From NCBI GenBank assembly GCA_043228905.1, contig JBHGNT010000002.1:26474001-26538000 (forward strand): a stretch of DNA of 64,000 nt. The letters run 5' to 3'. Within the stretch, counting starts at the first letter, position 1, and each line of letters opens with the position of its first letter. This document shows positions 24,744 through 38,229 of this stretch, piece after piece. The translations under genes were made by a program, and so were the position numbers. Below the pieces are notes generated by a model. That model saw only the letters and a program-made list of their open reading frames with translations. It was not told where the DNA came from and did not search any database. Source of the stretch: Azolla caroliniana. Lineage: Eukaryota > Polypodiophyta.

Positions 24744-27700
24744 CTATGCTCCACCAATCTCAGCACGTTTTGCCTTCTTTGCTTGTATAAGTTTATCTAC
24801 TATGGGTGATTCAAGAGGACTAGCATCAACACACCTCTCTGCTGCTGCAGAAGAAACCTACAAAACACAAGGAAATGGCAACATTGTTCTTAAACATGAC
24901 TTTTGACTTAAGTTTGATCCTAACTGACATCATTTTATCGTTCAGTATTGTTTTTCTTTTCCATCATTCAATCGAAAAATAGTAAGGGGGCCTTCACTTC
25001 CTCTAGCGCACCTCATCCAAGAGGAATTGAATGATATCTTCGTCATCAACGACCTCTCGTAAAGGATCCCGCAAGTATTGAGTATCAACCTGTATCTGCT
25101 GAAACCCACTCCTGCTGAAAGTTTCTAGCCTCACATACTCCTGGAAACTCTTGAGGCTCAGTTTGATAACAGTTGAGATGACAGATCCCTACAAGCCATG
25201 TGGAATGTTAAATAAATATTTCCATTTTGCTCACTCACAATCCTTAATTGCAATACCTTGGAGGTAAAGACTATATATGTATATACAAAATGTAGAGTTA
25301 ATCCCACATCGTTCTATTACTAATAGTAATTCATCATCATCAGTATCCTAATCCTCCTTGACTCTCTCAACTTCAATGGGAATTACTTCAAAATGTTTTT
25401 TGGCTATCAAATAGTAAAACCTGAGTGTACTCCAACTTGGTGAAGATCTCCACTTTTTGTTTAAATAGCTTCGCAACATCTCTTTCTAACAAATGACTCT
25501 TAGTCCTTTGAGCGATGCTTGAACGGCTGATTCGGTCTTCTCGTAAAGGATTGCTTCTTGAAGAACTTGCACTTCCTGTGCTATCCGATCGCCTGTGTGT
25601 TCGTAGAGTTCCTGGTTCAAGCACTTCTTTAACCTCAATGCTCATGGTCTCAATCTACAGGACAATTTCCAAAGCCAAACTTTCAGATATGCAGAAGCTT
25701 GTCTTGCATAAATATGAAAATTAAGCTTACCTCTTGTAGATATAAATCCACAAACATCCGCACCTCTCGTGGTTCCTTGTACTGTAAACAAACTATTCAA
25801 TTTTATTAAGGAAGAACAAAAACAAAAATATATATAACATTCAGAACCAAAGGCTTTTACCCACCCCACCTTAAGCCAATTGGGCGTTGTCACACTTTTC
25901 TTTATCAACATTGAGAGCTTCTTCGATTGGATTAAGACATACTGCAAAACAATGTACAAGATAACGTGTTGATTACCCCACCAAATATGCCACAATCAGT
26001 ACTGCAAAAGAGTCATCCTAGTAAACAAATGTATCTAAACATGACCAGCAATACAGATCATAACAGTAGCCATCATTCCAATGATTGCATGGAGCATCTT
26101 ATTTACATCACACATACGTTAGAAGGAAGAATACACTGAGATTCGTGATTACGCCTCAATACAGGTCACAAGGGTAATAATAGCCTAAACCCCTAAAATA
26201 TAAAATGTGGTGTGTGAGCATTCTGAAAACCACCTCCTCATACTTCAGTGATTCACAACAAGTATGATCAGATAAAAATATTTGCATTTTACACCACCTC
26301 TGTTAATCACAAAAACTTGGTCCTTGTGATGAAATCATGCAAAAACAACACTAGGAGAAATTGGATAGTCTTCAATTTCATGTTACATTTTGACAAGCTG
26401 TAATAGTCAATTAGAACTCACATGCTGAAGAAGTTGATCTCCTGTTGCTCTGTAAAGTCTACAAATCTCTGTTGGTATAAATGGAGGCCGATCCTTGGAA
26501 CCTTGTGTTCCACCTCCAGTGAATGAAGCAGCTATTTCCTGTATTTATGGCTTAACATATTTATTTGCAACCCAACTACAGAAAGAATTATTGCTAACTT
26601 GTTGAATACATTTGCTCAAGCACTGCTATTGCCATTTGAAGCCATGTGCATCATAACTTCTTTCATTAAGTATGACCACAATAAGTATTACGTACACTAA
26701 ATAAGTGATACAACAAATGACCCTGGCTAAAGAGCTAGACTCATCAAAATACTTGTACTCGTCGGGATACCTCTGTTATCTTTGGAACAGCGAACTGTTC
26801 TATATAGATTGAAAATCGAGCAAGCAGTAACACAAGCCCACTTGATGCAAGAATCTTTTTTCTGCTATCTTCAGGTACACCCTCTTGTTTGGAGTTGTCA
26901 TGTGGTGTTGATGTGCACATTGCCAGAAAACGATGATTCAGCATCACAAAAAGATCTTGAATACCTCCTTGTACCAAGTCAACATAGAGTGAGCGCCAAT
27001 TGACCATTAAATCCCCTTTATCATCAAGAAGCTCTTTCAAATTCTGCACGGAAATACAAAAGAGAAAAGTGCAATGCCAAAGAATATCATCAGCATTTAC
27101 AGAATTGCATGTTCAGGCCTCTCAAAAGGAATCAAAACTTTTGGTCCAAGGAGATTCTACCGACAACATGTCAAGACTGCCTTGAAAAATGATATTTTGA
27201 GCATTTAAGAGCACTCTTTCCAGTGATTTCTTTCCATTCACAATATCTTTATTGTTTCTAGCTTGTATTGAGTTAGCCACCAAAAGAGCAGCTGGGTTTC
27301 AAAGACATTGAAATATGATCATGAGATGATGTTCACAACTTGAAACACGCAGCAATTTAACATCCTAACATCATTACCAATCAAATTATCATGCAGTCCT
27401 CTAAATCTTCGGGTGACATGTTGTCTCACAGCACCTTCTGCTGCCTGCAATCAGCATCAGTTTTCTTCAAGGAAAAGGAACAGATAGACCTTAATATCAA
27501 AAAGATCACTGGTAGAAATCGAATGTACAGTACCTGCAACGCAAGCAGAGGAAGACCTGCATCAGGTACAACTTCATCCATTTGAGTGACATCTGTGGAT
27601 AAAATTTCTGCAGGATAAAATAAAATTGTGACATAAGTCAGCATGATGTGTAGAATAAAAATTACAAGTACAATACGCATCACCCACTGCCTAATACTTC

Positions 27701-30700
27701 TACTCCCACTTAACATTCTCTTTGATGCTAAGCATCATTCTCGTAATTCAGGATAATATAAGCATCTTGCACTCCATTATTATCATCCTTGCATTGTTTT
27801 TTTTTTGTACTGTCTCCAATAACAGAAGGCCTTTTGCACGTCTGATATGTCTTGTATGCCAATGGTTGCATAATAAATCCAAATAATATAAGCATCTTGC
27901 ATTCCATTATTATCATCCTTGCACTGTTTCTTTACACTTTATCCAATAACAGAGGGCCTTTTGCACATCTGATCTGTCTCATAGGCCACTTGTTGAATAT
28001 GTCATCAACCTCCCATCTCCACTCCCCAAACTTTCATTCTTCCTCCATTTTCCTTTAGTGGATATGCCACCACTCCTTCCATCTCCCCTCTCCTGTGTCT
28101 TTCCAAAGTTCTTAAAAATATGGAAGATCAAAGATTGGGAACATGGTTATGAGAAGATTAAAAGCACTGATCTATTAAGAGTAATAACAAAAGATGAGCA
28201 CATGAGATTATACGATCTGGTTTTTATACACATGCATTGAGAGGAGAGAGCCTTACACAGGCTATGCAAATGAGGCTCATTTCTCTCGATATGACTTCAA
28301 ATTTATTATATAAGTATTAACATTTACATAAAAGAGGTATTTTCTTGTTATTATTTTCAGACATCTCCTCGGAATCCATCTTTCCCCCTCTCCCAGTCTG
28401 TCTAAGAGAGTGGAATAAGGATATTAATCACATCAGTGTCCATTTATGGATTTCCAGATCCATTTGACAAATATCCAATGCATAACACAATGCTCTATCC
28501 CCACAATTCTGATACATAACCAAGCATAATGTGGTATGCATTACATGGAAAGTCATGTAGCATGCAATGCTGATGAGGCTCATTTCTCTCAATATGACTT
28601 CATCTTTATTATAAGAGTAATCATAATTGACATAGAATAGGTATTTTCTTGTTATTATTTTCAGACTTCTCCTCGGAATCCACCTTTCCCCCTTCCTCAG
28701 TCTGTGAAAGAGAGTGGAATAAGGATATTAATCACATCAGTGTTCACTTATGAATAGCCAGATCCATTTGACAATATCCAGTGCATAACACAATGTCTTA
28801 TCCCCACAACTCTGATACATAACCAAGCATCATACGGTATACATTACATGGAAAGTCATGTAGCATTACAACAGCACCAAATCAATAATTATTTTCACTA
28901 CAATGACTCTTAACTAATCAAAACCAAAAGTAAAAAGGGGAGAGTTCCTTCATCTTACTCAAAGCAGATATAAGTTCACTTGCAGAAGGATCTCCAAAGT
29001 CAGGCTGTAATGATTTCTGCACGCTTGCAAGATACCTGGATAACAAAGTTTAAAATAACATCAAGCATAGTATGAAGCATACGTACCATTCGTGCATTCG
29101 CATTCACGCACAATCTTATCATTCGTGTAAGAGAAACACCCTCGAAGTATGGTAAATACTAAATACTGAATACCATACTTTTGCACTCATTATTTATTAT
29201 AAGGTTTTCTTTTTTAGGGTAAGAAAGTTAAGGTAAGTTAAGGTATAAAGTGTAAAAAAAACCACAAGAATGATTTAATAACATACGCATTCGTTTTCAT
29301 ACGAACGTTTGGGCTAACAAACAGGAATATTACGTACTATGACATCAAGTATCCTAATCCACTCCTGGAACCAAATTGCGCTAGCTTGAAGACAAAATCT
29401 TACTTTCGGAATAAGTCCGTTGCAGCTTCAGTGAGACGTTTTTCAGCCATTGGAAAAATACTTTTGAACATCGATGCTGATTGAGCAAAGTCTGACAGAA
29501 ATTCCTGGTATGATGGAATATTTGAAGGTTACAAGACTTGATATCCTTGATCTAATTCAGCACAGGAATCATCCTTGGAACAAAAGATTTTCAATGAGGA
29601 AACTACATAATGTATTAGAAATTACACCTTATTAATAGTCTCCATCAACTTCCTTGGTGACTGATGTTCGGAATCATTCATAGGTGCATCATTTGACTTC
29701 TTTGAAATGCCTTCAACTCCTTGAAGGGCCACGGCAAGCCGTTCTAAAACTCCAGTCAAATATATATCCATTATGTTTTCAATCTGAAGCAATAAGGTCC
29801 CAAACTTGTTTCTTGTTATCATGGACAACACATGCAATTGATAGTACGTAATAAAGCGAAACCTTAACTCCCCAAAGTTACTTTGAGCAAAACTCAGACC
29901 AATAACTATGATCAAAACCTTATATCAACATAAATAGACACTCAATTAAACTCTAATACGATAGCGTACTACCAAACCAGTGACTCGCTACAATGGTGAT
30001 GATAATGTATTCTTTACATGACTAATTTATATAATCCCTCTCTCGATTATGATATATGTAGGATTTCTACAACATTAATTGTGCTGTCACATGATATGCA
30101 TACCGGATGGTCTAGTTCCCGTAATAATCCAACAGCTTCTGCACGGGAAGCTATTGGCTCTGAATCTGCCATTACATGAGCCTGCATCAGAAGACATTCA
30201 GCAAAAGCTACCTATACATATACAGTACAAAACCATAGAGTAAAGACGCAATGACTTACCTGTAGTCTTTTTGAAATTATTGCCATCACCTCTTCTGATT
30301 CTTCCTTGCAACTTTGAAACGATGTTTTTCCATACGCCTACCCTAAAAGAATGCCATAAGCAATATTTTCACTGAAGCAATGCAGCGTCTAGTAAGAAGG
30401 TATTACCTCAAAACCGTAATGCACAATATTGATTCTCAATTACCTTCAAAATAGGAAGAGCCCCTTTGTAAAATCTTACTGCATCTCGATAAGCCTCTGA
30501 TTTCAGGCACTTTCGAAGTCTTTTGGGCAGGTCAAAAACAAACTATACATAGCACACAGTATACATTTAGTAATAGGAAACGCACATAATGGGTACAAAA
30601 TCCCATACTTGATTATTACTTAGGTACCTGCACTTTCCTAAGAAGACCACGTGTCCCATTCAACTCTTCGATTCGCCCCCTTCTCTCAAATAGTGATGCA

Positions 30701-33700
30701 TTGACACCATCACTACTAGTCCTTACAACAGTTACCTAAATAGAAATATCATCAATGCAATAAGCATCTTCAGTCAATGACGATACTGTACAAACAAAAT
30801 ATGTCAGAACTCTTACTTTGTTAAGGAGCTGCTCAACATTTGACTCCATACCTGTGATATTTTCCTTCATCCTGTAAACGTTTTAAAAACCAATTATGAG
30901 ATTGGGAATGTCTGTTAATTACCACCCCCTCCTTTCACAAATAGCATGTTTCCCCTTCTCTTTGAGAACTTTTGGGTGGTGAGACATGTTATAAGCCAAC
31001 TCCCCTTTCTTCTACCAACGCATGTTAGAATGATTTAGGTATGGTGGACCATATATAGCAATGTGTGTGTGCATTAAATTTTACCTTCTTATCGTGTCCG
31101 TAGCACTAATGAACTTGTTATAATTCTCATATACCAGCATTTGCATGTCACTGTCAAGGTTCTTTATTTCAGCAGCCATTTCAACATGTTTTTTAAGCAG
31201 ACCCTCAAGGTCTGTTTTATGCACCTGCAAGTCAGGTCAGAATGAAACTAGATCATGAAAAGTCTATTTCTTGTGGATCCTTGAGTCTAACTTTTAGAGC
31301 ACATTAGAAAAAGTATATCAGAGATATATGTACAATATATGTCTCCAGTATTGACTAGTTTCAGTTTCACCATTTCATTCATTCAAATACAACTTATTTT
31401 TCATCAATCTGATCAAAATGATATAGAATAAGAAGACTCCAGATTTAAAAAGCTCCTCATCCATTTCATTCATAGAAGTATTGATTAGTTTCAGTTTCAC
31501 CGTTTAATTCATTACACTACAACTTCTTTTTCTTCAATCTGATCAAAATGGTATAGAATGAGAAGATTCCGGATTAAAAAAGCTCATAAACCATTTCATT
31601 CATAAAAGTATTGACTAGTTTCAGTTTCACCATTTAATTCATTCCACTACAACTTATTTTTCTTCAATCTGATAAAAATGGAATAGAATTAGAAGATTCC
31701 AGATTTTTAAAACTCATCATCCATTTCATTCATAAAAGTTACATCTAAAAATTTTAATTTTAGTAAGATATCAGAAATTGTGTCTACTTACATTATTATA
31801 CACACACACTGATTTGCATTACATTCCTCAATTGATCATTTCACATCAGAGGGCGTGGAAGCTATGAACAATTGCTGCCAAAAAGTGGATGGCCTTGGGT
31901 ATGTACCACATTGTCTGATTTCATTGGGAGCGATATGAAAAATCAATTGAGAAACGAGGTTCATCCACTCACTTGGAGATGTATTGCCATTAGAGTATTT
32001 TTTTTGGGAAATTGAAATTTGCAGAGTGATGACATCATCTCATCTACACAGCAAACACCTGAGGGCCCTTTATCATCTGCCAGATGGAGTCTTAATTGAT
32101 GGATAACCATAAAAAGTGATTTATCTAGAAATCCGGTGACCCTCTGGAGCCAATGTTTAACAAGTTTCTAAAGCATGGAACAACAACTGGTGAGATTCGC
32201 AGAGTGACAACCGCATCTCATCTACAATGCACACACCTTGGACCCTTTTATTATCCGTCAGATAGGATCTTAATTGATGTCCTATCATGGAGAGTGGATT
32301 ATCCACAAATCTGATGATACTCTGGAGCCAAAGTTTTATGAGCTTCTAGAGCATGGGACATCGAACGATTCCATGATATGATGTGCTAAATTAAAAAGGT
32401 AAAGAAAATAAATATTTCTAGAGATTCAAATCTACTTCAAAGAGGCCTACTTTTAATTGGAATTTGGAACCGAGAAATTTCAGAGCTGAATTCGATGGAT
32501 TTGAATCTCTAATTCCTATGTCGGCAGAGTTAAGATCCAAATTTTGTAGAAAATTATGTTACTAGAGAAGGGCTAGACTGTTTGAATACATCATTAAATT
32601 CAAAAAACCAAAGAAATGGTAACAGCATGGGAGAGTTCCAAAACATGAAAGACTACGAGATACACCTGAAAAGTATCATTATTAAGTTTTGATTCCTACA
32701 TTTTAGGCATTGGATACGTAGCTACATACGTAGCTACATTCAATTAATCAAAGAACATAATTAAAAATAGAGACCTACAGAGAAAAATAAAGAAAATGGA
32801 CGAATTTTGAGCTTCTAAATCATGTAAAACTACGAAGTATGCTTCAAAGAATATCACTTTAAAGTATCAGAACATCCTGAAACTGAGGATTTCCTACATT
32901 GTCAAAAAACAGTGTTGAATCTCAAAAGCTGGTAAGCTGCTCAAGTATATGGCTTAATAATAATAGTTCGGAGCTAAACAGACAAAAGAAACCATGACCA
33001 ATTTCGTTTTCCTTGATTACTTTAAAATGTGAAAGTTCAAGAGAAAGAAAGAAAATGAATGGCTTCAGAAATTCGAAAAAAGTGGAAGTTCATCCAATTA
33101 CCAATCGTTAACATACAAAGTAAATTGAGGCAGAAACAAAATGAATATGCTTCCGAAGCATGAGAAACTATAAGATATTTCTAAGGAGATTGCTTTTATT
33201 AGATATAGATTAGGATCCAAGCACATTTGTAGCCTAAACTTAGATTTATTGAAATACAGATCTAAAATCCAAACTCGAACCAGCCAAATAAATGCATTTC
33301 AAGCTTTTACACTATTAAAAACAACAAAATTCTTCGAACGGTTTCTTGCTCTCACTTTCCTAAACTCTACAGATTCGGCATTAGATCCAAAAAAGTTCAA
33401 AAAGAAATAAAGAACCAAAAAAATACTTCAAACAATCTTGCTGCTAACTCTTCATTTCCTAAAATCTTAAGATTCACCATTAGATCTAAAATATTTAGGA
33501 AAAAATAAATGAAAGAGAAAGAAACAAAAAAGTGAAGGACGAACGAACCAGGGAGGACATATAGCGTTCTGCATCAAAATCTTTGCTGTTGATGGCATGG
33601 ATCGTGTCTCTGCGCGAGATATGGGAGGGGGAGAGATCATTTTCTTCTCCATAGAAGCTGTTCAGCAGATCCCTCACGCGCTTCGTCTTCGATTCGAGTT

Positions 33701-33710
33701 CTTCAGCCAT
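24744..33710 (-). CDS. VPS51 (UNHINGED), GARP/EARP tethering complex subunit
   Basis: Twenty exons join in phase on the minus strand: 33549-33710, 31085-31224, 30817-30871, 30628-30735, 30444-30542, 30260-30337, 30104-30181, 29628-29783, 29404-29504, 28959-29035, 27534-27607, 27378-27444, 27161-27291, 26771-27043, 26422-26538, 25870-25941, 25731-25781, 25421-25654, 25012-25188, 24744-24857. The product is 787 residues, close to the Arabidopsis protein. The start is the ATG at 33710 ([16 protein letters not shown]); the codon before it is GTG. The N-terminal Vps51/Vps67 domain (about 1-110) has [20 protein letters not shown] and helical coiled-coil text; [11 protein letters not shown] and the C-terminal [20 protein letters not shown] also fit the family. 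A Ser/Arg-rich linker sits near residues 630-648. VPS51 joins VPS52/53 with VPS54 (GARP) or VPS50 (EARP) to tether endosome-derived vesicles. All introns read GT-AG; introns 1 and 10 are large and repeat-rich. Confidence 0.95.
27753..28010. repeat. 130-bp tandem duplication in VPS51 intron 10
   Basis: ATAATATAAGCATCTTGCA begins at 27753 and again at 27883; the copies also share CATTATTATCATCCTTGCA and CCTTTTGCAC. They are diverged by a few percent plus small indels. Confidence 0.8.
28271..28870. repeat. 303-bp tandem duplication in VPS51 intron 10
   Basis: TGAGGCTCATTTCTCTC starts at 28271 and 28574, and the copies stay aligned to ACATGGAAAGTCATGTAGCA at their ends. Each copy carries TTATTATTTTCAG, an acceptor-like string, inside the intron. 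Confidence 0.85.
29078..29345. repeat. MITE-like segment in VPS51 intron 9
   Basis: The left end (CATACGTACCATTCGTGCAT) and the block GAAGTATGGTAAATA resemble sequence at 700-800. The right end (TTACGTACTATG) is a rough inverted match to the left end. Small size, inverted ends and a second genomic copy suggest a non-autonomous DNA transposon; this is inference. Confidence 0.4.
31349..31738. repeat. Three-copy 130-bp tandem repeat in VPS51 intron 1
   Basis: Units begin TATTGACTAGTTTCAGTTTC at 31349, 31479 and 31609 and end CATTTCATTCATAAAAG. The period is exactly 130 bp; units differ at scattered bases. Confidence 0.9.
32010..32370. repeat. 178-bp diverged tandem duplication in VPS51 intron 1
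   Basis: GCAGAGTGA followed by CATCTCATCTACA occurs at 32021 and 32199. The copies share CAGAT-GG-TCTTAATTGAT and CTCTGGAGCCAA blocks further along. They are older than the 130-bp array next to them. Confidence 0.7.
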
Positions 33711-33837
33711 CACTGAGCTGTGCTGCTGCTTCTTCGTAGTCGTCGTCAGGAATCAGAGATAATAACAAATTTGTATCTCCCCAAAATGCCCTTCAATTTT
33801 CATAAATTCTCCAAATGCCCCTATCTCGCGCACCTAC

Positions 33838-33910
33838 ATGTATGTATGTATGTATGTATGTATGTATGTATGTATGTATGTATGTATCATGTATGTATGT
33901 ATGTATGTAT
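33838..33910. repeat. (TATG)n microsatellite upstream of VPS51
   Basis: Two runs of TATG/ATGT units broken once by a CATG near 33889. They lie about 130 bp upstream of the VPS51 ATG on its promoter side. Confidence 0.95.
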
Positions 33911-36399
33911 ATGCATGTGTATATATATGTACATGTGTTGCCTTAACCTCTTTAAGTGAGCTATATCCCATCTAGGCACCTCTCTCTATCAACTCACCAC
34001 ATAATCAATTAGGGTTCTCATGACATCCCTCATCTCTGGATACATCAATCATTATGTACCTGTACAACCCCATGTGATACTCTCTCATCTTTCTTCGTTT
34101 CATCCTAAAAACCAACACATTCAATACACCATTATCTTAAACACTGTACACATAAACACACTAATGTCTCTCGTTCAACTATGGATGCCTCAAAGGTTTC
34201 TTAAGTTCAACTAAAATGAATACACGCATCAATACAACGATTAAGAAACATGTATGTCTTATCTTATCCCTTTACCCTCTATGCATTTTAATTCTATTTC
34301 ACTAAAACCTTACAACCAATTTACACGTCCCTCATCGAATGACCGAAATGAGTTCATTGTGATGACCTAACTTTTATAACTATGGTCCTAATTTATCAAG
34401 GATGCAATGTTTGAACTTTGAAGTATATTTTAATGCTAATACAATGATGAAGTTACCGAGTTTTTATCTTATTTTTAGTTTATTGAGAAAGATAAATGAG
34501 TGAATATAATCATTAATAGGGAGGGGATACATCACCCTAGAAGCTCCATCCTCTTGATTATATAAGTGTGTCAAATGCATCCCTCTTGGAACTCAAGGTT
34601 TGGCAACATTGTGGTTTCTTGAGATGGATGAAGGAATGATGTGCAATGTTCATACTCGCATTTGATGGGTCTTAAGGTGACAATGAACCACGAGATAAAA
34701 TACCTATACATAATTGTTTAAAAGAAGGCAATTACCAAGGATATATTGATATTGCATACTAGAGAACATTGTGTGAGCAATGTTGTTTGACATTAGATTT
34801 GCATGTAAAATCATTGAGTTTTTATTTTGGAATTTCACATTTTCAAATATTCTATATGCTTAAGAACAATAAGGATATGGCTTTAAATGTAATTAGTGAG
34901 TTTGATTTTGCATTAATTAGAAAAACTCTTCGTCTTTCTCTTTGAGATAATGCACGCTACTAGTTTATTCCTAATGTCCCAATCCCCATAACAGGAAAGG
35001 TGAATGCAGTGAACTCTTTTGGTGTGTACAAACATTGTTAGATATTCTTTTTACATGAAGTGTGAATTGCTAGGTCTTAAATATAATATCCTCGTACTAA
35101 AGCCAATGTTTTATAAAATAACTTATTCTCCATAAATCGTGGATCGTAACTTGTAAGGTCTCAATTTGTTTATGTTGAATTGAATATCAACTCATGTGGG
35201 CCATTAACTTTCAACATTGCAATGATTACATGTACCGAGTTCCCCTGTAGGCAAAGCGTAAGAGAAATGATATTAGAGTCACGTGGAGAAATGGTCTATA
35301 TGTAGAATGAAAGTTATACATAGAGAGCATGTGCCAAGAACATTAGAGAAACAAGTAAGCAATTGAGTTGGACGTGCAAGTTGGTTACGGATTTGGTCGA
35401 TGACATGTCATGGACTTTTAAAATTAGAATATAATGATGACTAACCAGTGACTATTAGTGACTTCACGATTGAGTTGCAAAAAAAGAAAGGGTGGATTAT
35501 TAGGTGAGATGGGCAAATATGAAGAGGAAGGATGGGCATTTCACATCCACCAAGATTAATAAAGGTTGTATGCCTTGATTATTAAGGTGAGAAAGAAAGT
35601 AATCATTTTCATAAAATCTTATGGATAAGGCCCAATGCCACGCATGAAACAATGGAATACAACCAACCATCATTGAGGTTAATGGAGATAAATAAAAGGA
35701 ATAAACATTGCATTTATACAATAAATATAAAGTAATGATGTGACATCTAAGCCATTATACAAATAACAATTGAAAAACTAACATAAGAAATATAGTCATC
35801 TCAACGAGCAACATTTAGACTTTCATGGAAGAAATATAATTGGAAACTAAATGAAGTGAACTCATTGAGTTGTGATTGAGCACCTGTCAAGATTTCCTTA
35901 ACTACAACTTTTTGTTCACATCCAATACATGCAATATCCAATTGTGGATCATGTTGAATTACAACATGCATCTCGTATGTTGCATGTTGTGATAATGGAC
36001 AACGTGTTTGATATATCTCACTGGTCCTCTATATGCTCACTCTTCGTTTGAAACATGTAGAATAAATTAGTTTGTAATGTTGTCCCTTGACTAGAATAAA
36101 TTTGTGATTGTTCATTACATAAGTCGTCACGTTGTCTTAGGTATGTACTACATATTCAATGCACACCTTTTGTTTTTTGTGTTTATCAATTATCCAAATA
36201 CAATCTCTTTGATAATTTGGTTGGAAGTAGCTCGTTTATGCATTGTACATTCAAATGTTGAAACCATACATGTAATGTTGCATATAGGAATCGACAACCA
36301 TTCAGTTTTGGTTCACCTTTCCTTTACATAATTGGCAAATCACAATGAGATATGTGGACATCAACTTAGAAGTTGGTAACAAATCGCAGAACTATAAAA

Positions 36400-37690
36400 T
36401 GCGAGGGGCAGATTAAATTGGGCTCAAGTGGACTCATCTTTTGCCTCATCACTTAGTAATTGGCAACAGTTTGTTCACAACCCGACTCATATTATTCAAC
36501 AAGAATGTAGAGGAATAAGAGGAGGAAATGTGATAGTTGATGAGTTAAGGAAGTTGCGGTTACCCTTGCAATATAATATACTTTCTAATTGTCATAAGTG
36601 AATGGGATTATTTTCAAATTTTCAGGTTTTATTGGGAGTTCGTGGCCTTGGAGATGATGGTACTTTCTTAAGTTATGATGTTCTACAAGATGGATGATTA
36701 GGGATGATTACCCGGGAAGATGAATGTTTGGCTAAGGCTATATTAAAACCTATTAGAATTCTAGCTAATGTAGATAAGGGTTGGGTTCTTGACCCTAATC
36801 CTAATGACGTGCATCCATGGTGGGATCTATGGGTAGTGGGGAAAAAACCATTATGTGAATTGAATTGGGACCCATGAGAATGGAAGTGGTTGCCTACATC
36901 ATATTCTGGGGAGGATGTTAGGCTGATTCCGTTTTTTTAGTATTCTGTTTGATTGGGAAGGGAGATGATAAGACGTAGGGTACCCCATTGGTCGACAACA
37001 GCAACAAAATGGTTGACTTGTAATGTGGATCCTACTCACATGACAACATTTTGGAAATGGCTATGGGCTCTTCAAATTCCAAAGAAGATTATTCTATTTA
37101 GATGGTTGATTGTTAATTATGTGGTTCCTATTAGGGCTTGGATGTATTGTAAAGAAGTGGATAAGATGTGTGATTTTTGTGGTTTAGAAGTGGAGTCTCT
37201 TCATCACCTATTTTGGTCATGTATGGCTGCCAAATTGGTTTGGAAAAGATTTTTATGTCTCTTGCATGAGGTTTATGGCTCTAGAATATATAAATGGGGG
37301 GTAGATATATGGGCTAATATAAAGGGCGAGGTACAAGATTATGAAAAAGAAAATGTTAACTTTGCATTATATACAAGAGGTCGATATGTTGAGGAAGTGC
37401 CGCCATATATACCTATTAATTCAGTCCAAAATGGCATGGTTTGGGAGACGATTAGTTCAATAATCATATGGGTTTTGTGGACTAGTAGATGTCGAAGGAT
37501 ATTTCAGCAAATTCAATGGAATGTTGTGGATGACCTTAGTGCATACACTAAAAGGAGAATATGATGCTATCAAAGGTGATCCAAATGTAGTCTTTTGAAA
37601 GCAAGAGGTTTTTAAGAAGAGATGGGAAAGGATGAAGGTATTCTGCATGGTTAATGGTGGTATACGTTGGAGGTATCAACCACCACTTTG
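36400..37690 (+). mobile_element. LINE 3' fragment with reverse-transcriptase zinc-binding domain
   Basis: A stop-free frame at 36953-37564 reads through FWKWLWALQIPKKIILFRWL and then a CDFCGLEVESLHHLFWSC segment. This Cys/His pattern (C-x2-C-x7-H-H-x4-C) is the zf-RVT domain that follows reverse transcriptase in plant LINEs. It is followed by IIIWVLWTSRCRRIF. Upstream bases (about 36500-36950) encode matching pieces such as EWKWLPTSYSGEDV broken by stops. No ATG opens the frame, so this is a truncated, inactive element. Confidence 0.75.
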
Positions 37691-38229
37691 GGTATTTCCT
37701 CCACCGACATGAGGCATGTGTCAATGTATAACTATTATTACTTATGCTTTGGGACATACATAGGTCTATAGCAGTCTAAGAGTAGTTGAAAGGGACTATG
37801 CCAAATTTTGTGACCTATATTTTTACCTTGAAGACATACATAAGCCTAAAAGATATCAGAAGAGGGCAAGACACCCATAATTAGATCATTGAAAGGGAGT
37901 TTGATTCAGATTCGTGTCTTGTGGTGATTCTAGTTTATGCGTATGCTAAATGTGGCATTTTTGAAGATGCTACTGCAGTAATCGGACTACTATCAGCCAG
38001 AGGCAAGGTTTTCATAAATAGCCTTATTGAAGGGCAAAGATGTGTCACTATACAACGGGATACATCAAGCTGAAAATTCATGGAATCACATACATCCAAT
38101 CCGAAATACAAAGTGCAAATTGTCTCCAAAATCAATCAACCAACAACAAGATGTACATTTTAATTAGGAGACATTGAGAAAGTATGAAGATTATAGGTAG
38201 ATATTGTATACATTTACTGGCATCTTGAT

